The position numbers and the translations under genes were made by a program. From CAYSUS01 sp964434165 (lineage in GTDB: Bacteria > Planctomycetota > Planctomycetia > Pirellulales > Thermoguttaceae): a DNA stretch of 64,000 nucleotides. Shown here one piece after another: positions 63,601-64,000 of this stretch. The stretch is from the NCBI GenBank assembly GCA_964434165.1, contig CAYSUS010000023.1, forward strand, positions 1 through 64,000, in the 5' to 3' direction. A model generated the notes under the pieces. It saw only the letters and a list, made by a program, of their open reading frames with translations, was not told the origin of the DNA and made no database searches. The first letter of the stretch is position 1, and each line of letters starts with the position of its first letter.

Positions 63601-64000
63601 ATGTCCGAGGTGAACCCTTACGCGTCGCCGATGGCGGTCGCGGCGCCGAGATTTGTTCTGCCGCAGTCGGCCACGGAGGTCGGCGCCTGGCGGCAGGGGA
63701 ACGTGCTGGTGATGCACCAGGGGTTCCGCCTGGCTGACCGGTGCATCAAAAGCAACCAGCCGGCCGCGATCCGGCTGCGTCGCACGCTCTACTGGCACCA
63801 CCCGGCCATCTACCTGTTGATCCTGGTCAGCCCGCTCCTCTACATCATCGTGGCGCTGGTATTGCGGAAGCAGGCCACGGTGTTCGTCGGGCTGAGCCGC
63901 GAAAGGGCGGAGCAGCGGCGCGTGGTGATCGCCACCGCGTGGGGGCTTGCCGCGCTGATGGTGGCCGCGTTCTTCCTCGGGATTGCGCTGTCCGAGCAGG
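63601..64000 (+). CDS. Hypothetical membrane protein (partial, runs off window)
   Basis: The frame is open to the window end (133 codons). It begins MSEVNPYASPMAVAAP, an N-terminus often seen in small planctomycete membrane proteins. Two hydrophobic segments are visible: LLILVSPLLYIIVALVL (about 76-93) and an Ala/Leu-rich one near the end. The ATG has a strong GGGAGGAGG ribosome site. The stop lies outside the window. Function unknown. Confidence 0.7.
   Translation, partial: MSEVNPYASPMAVAAPRFVLPQSATEVGAWRQGNVLVMHQGFRLADRCIKSNQPAAIRLRRTLYWHHPAIYLLILVSPLLYIIVALVLRKQATVFVGLSRERAEQRRVVIATAWGLAALMVAAFFLGIALSEQ

Overview
The window looks like a high-GC Planctomycetota chromosome contig, probably a metagenome-assembled scaffold. 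It has two runs of N (2793-2802 and 32612-32711). The planctomycete signals are a PEP-CTERM surface protein together with an exosortase-associated CAAX protease, several Tat-exported Gfo/Idh/MocA oxidoreductases, a HYExAFE-family protein, a class II ribonucleotide reductase, scattered Ser/Pro-rich single-pass membrane proteins, and long intergenic spaces filled with dispersed hairpin repeats. No rRNA, tRNA, CRISPR array, prophage or intact insertion sequence was seen.

Layout. 1-8.1 kb: a remnant of an ISKra4-like transposase, then a minus-strand block for polysaccharide use: a PEP-CTERM protein with a duplicated domain, a GH105-pectate-lyase fusion crossed by a sequence gap, a BNR-repeat protein and a beta-helix protein. 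8.3-16.4 kb: housekeeping genes (pta, a broken TROVE/vWA gene, a membrane PIN-TRAM protein, a HIT protein, scpA, an RNase Z-like hydrolase, a cation/proton antiporter with CBS domains). 16.5-21.1 kb: sugar metabolism (Gfo/Idh plus DegT aminotransferase pair, UDP-glucuronate decarboxylase) around the CAAX protease. 21.6-24.3 kb: a FixL/FixJ-like two-component pair. 24.3-32.2 kb: a HEAT protein, a Tat oxidoreductase, an M20 peptidase, clpS, mtaB, a divergent aldo/keto-reductase-like protein and an amidohydrolase. 32.2-39.2 kb: a repeat array, mgtE, a degenerate CbiA-like protein, rnc, a PP-loop enzyme and a sugar-phosphate isomerase.

39.5-49.4 kb holds nrdJ, with a candidate NrdR operator upstream, followed by a co-directional minus-strand train hpf, ptsN, HPr, ptsI, a DUF2344 gene, rng and rplU. 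This train links ribosome hibernation, a nitrogen-type phosphotransferase relay, RNA decay and ribosomal protein L21. The expected L27 gene is absent downstream of rplU. 49.9-64 kb: a large membrane protein, a glutamine amidotransferase, a cysteine-cluster protein, hisS with two small downstream genes (one HYExAFE), a lactonase, a thioredoxin-TPR protein, another Tat oxidoreductase, a decayed small gene carrying a 20-bp tandem duplication, an AAA ATPase, and a membrane protein cut by the window end.

The most interesting observations are a CbiA-family protein that has lost both its P-loop lysine and its amidotransferase cysteine; an aldo/keto reductase-like protein lacking three of the four catalytic residues; a paired NrdR-box-like site before nrdJ; and two families of dispersed intergenic repeats that sit right behind stop codons. 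I did not find a clearly new defence or mobile system. Gene calls rest on reading protein sequences against remembered family motifs; no database search was run.
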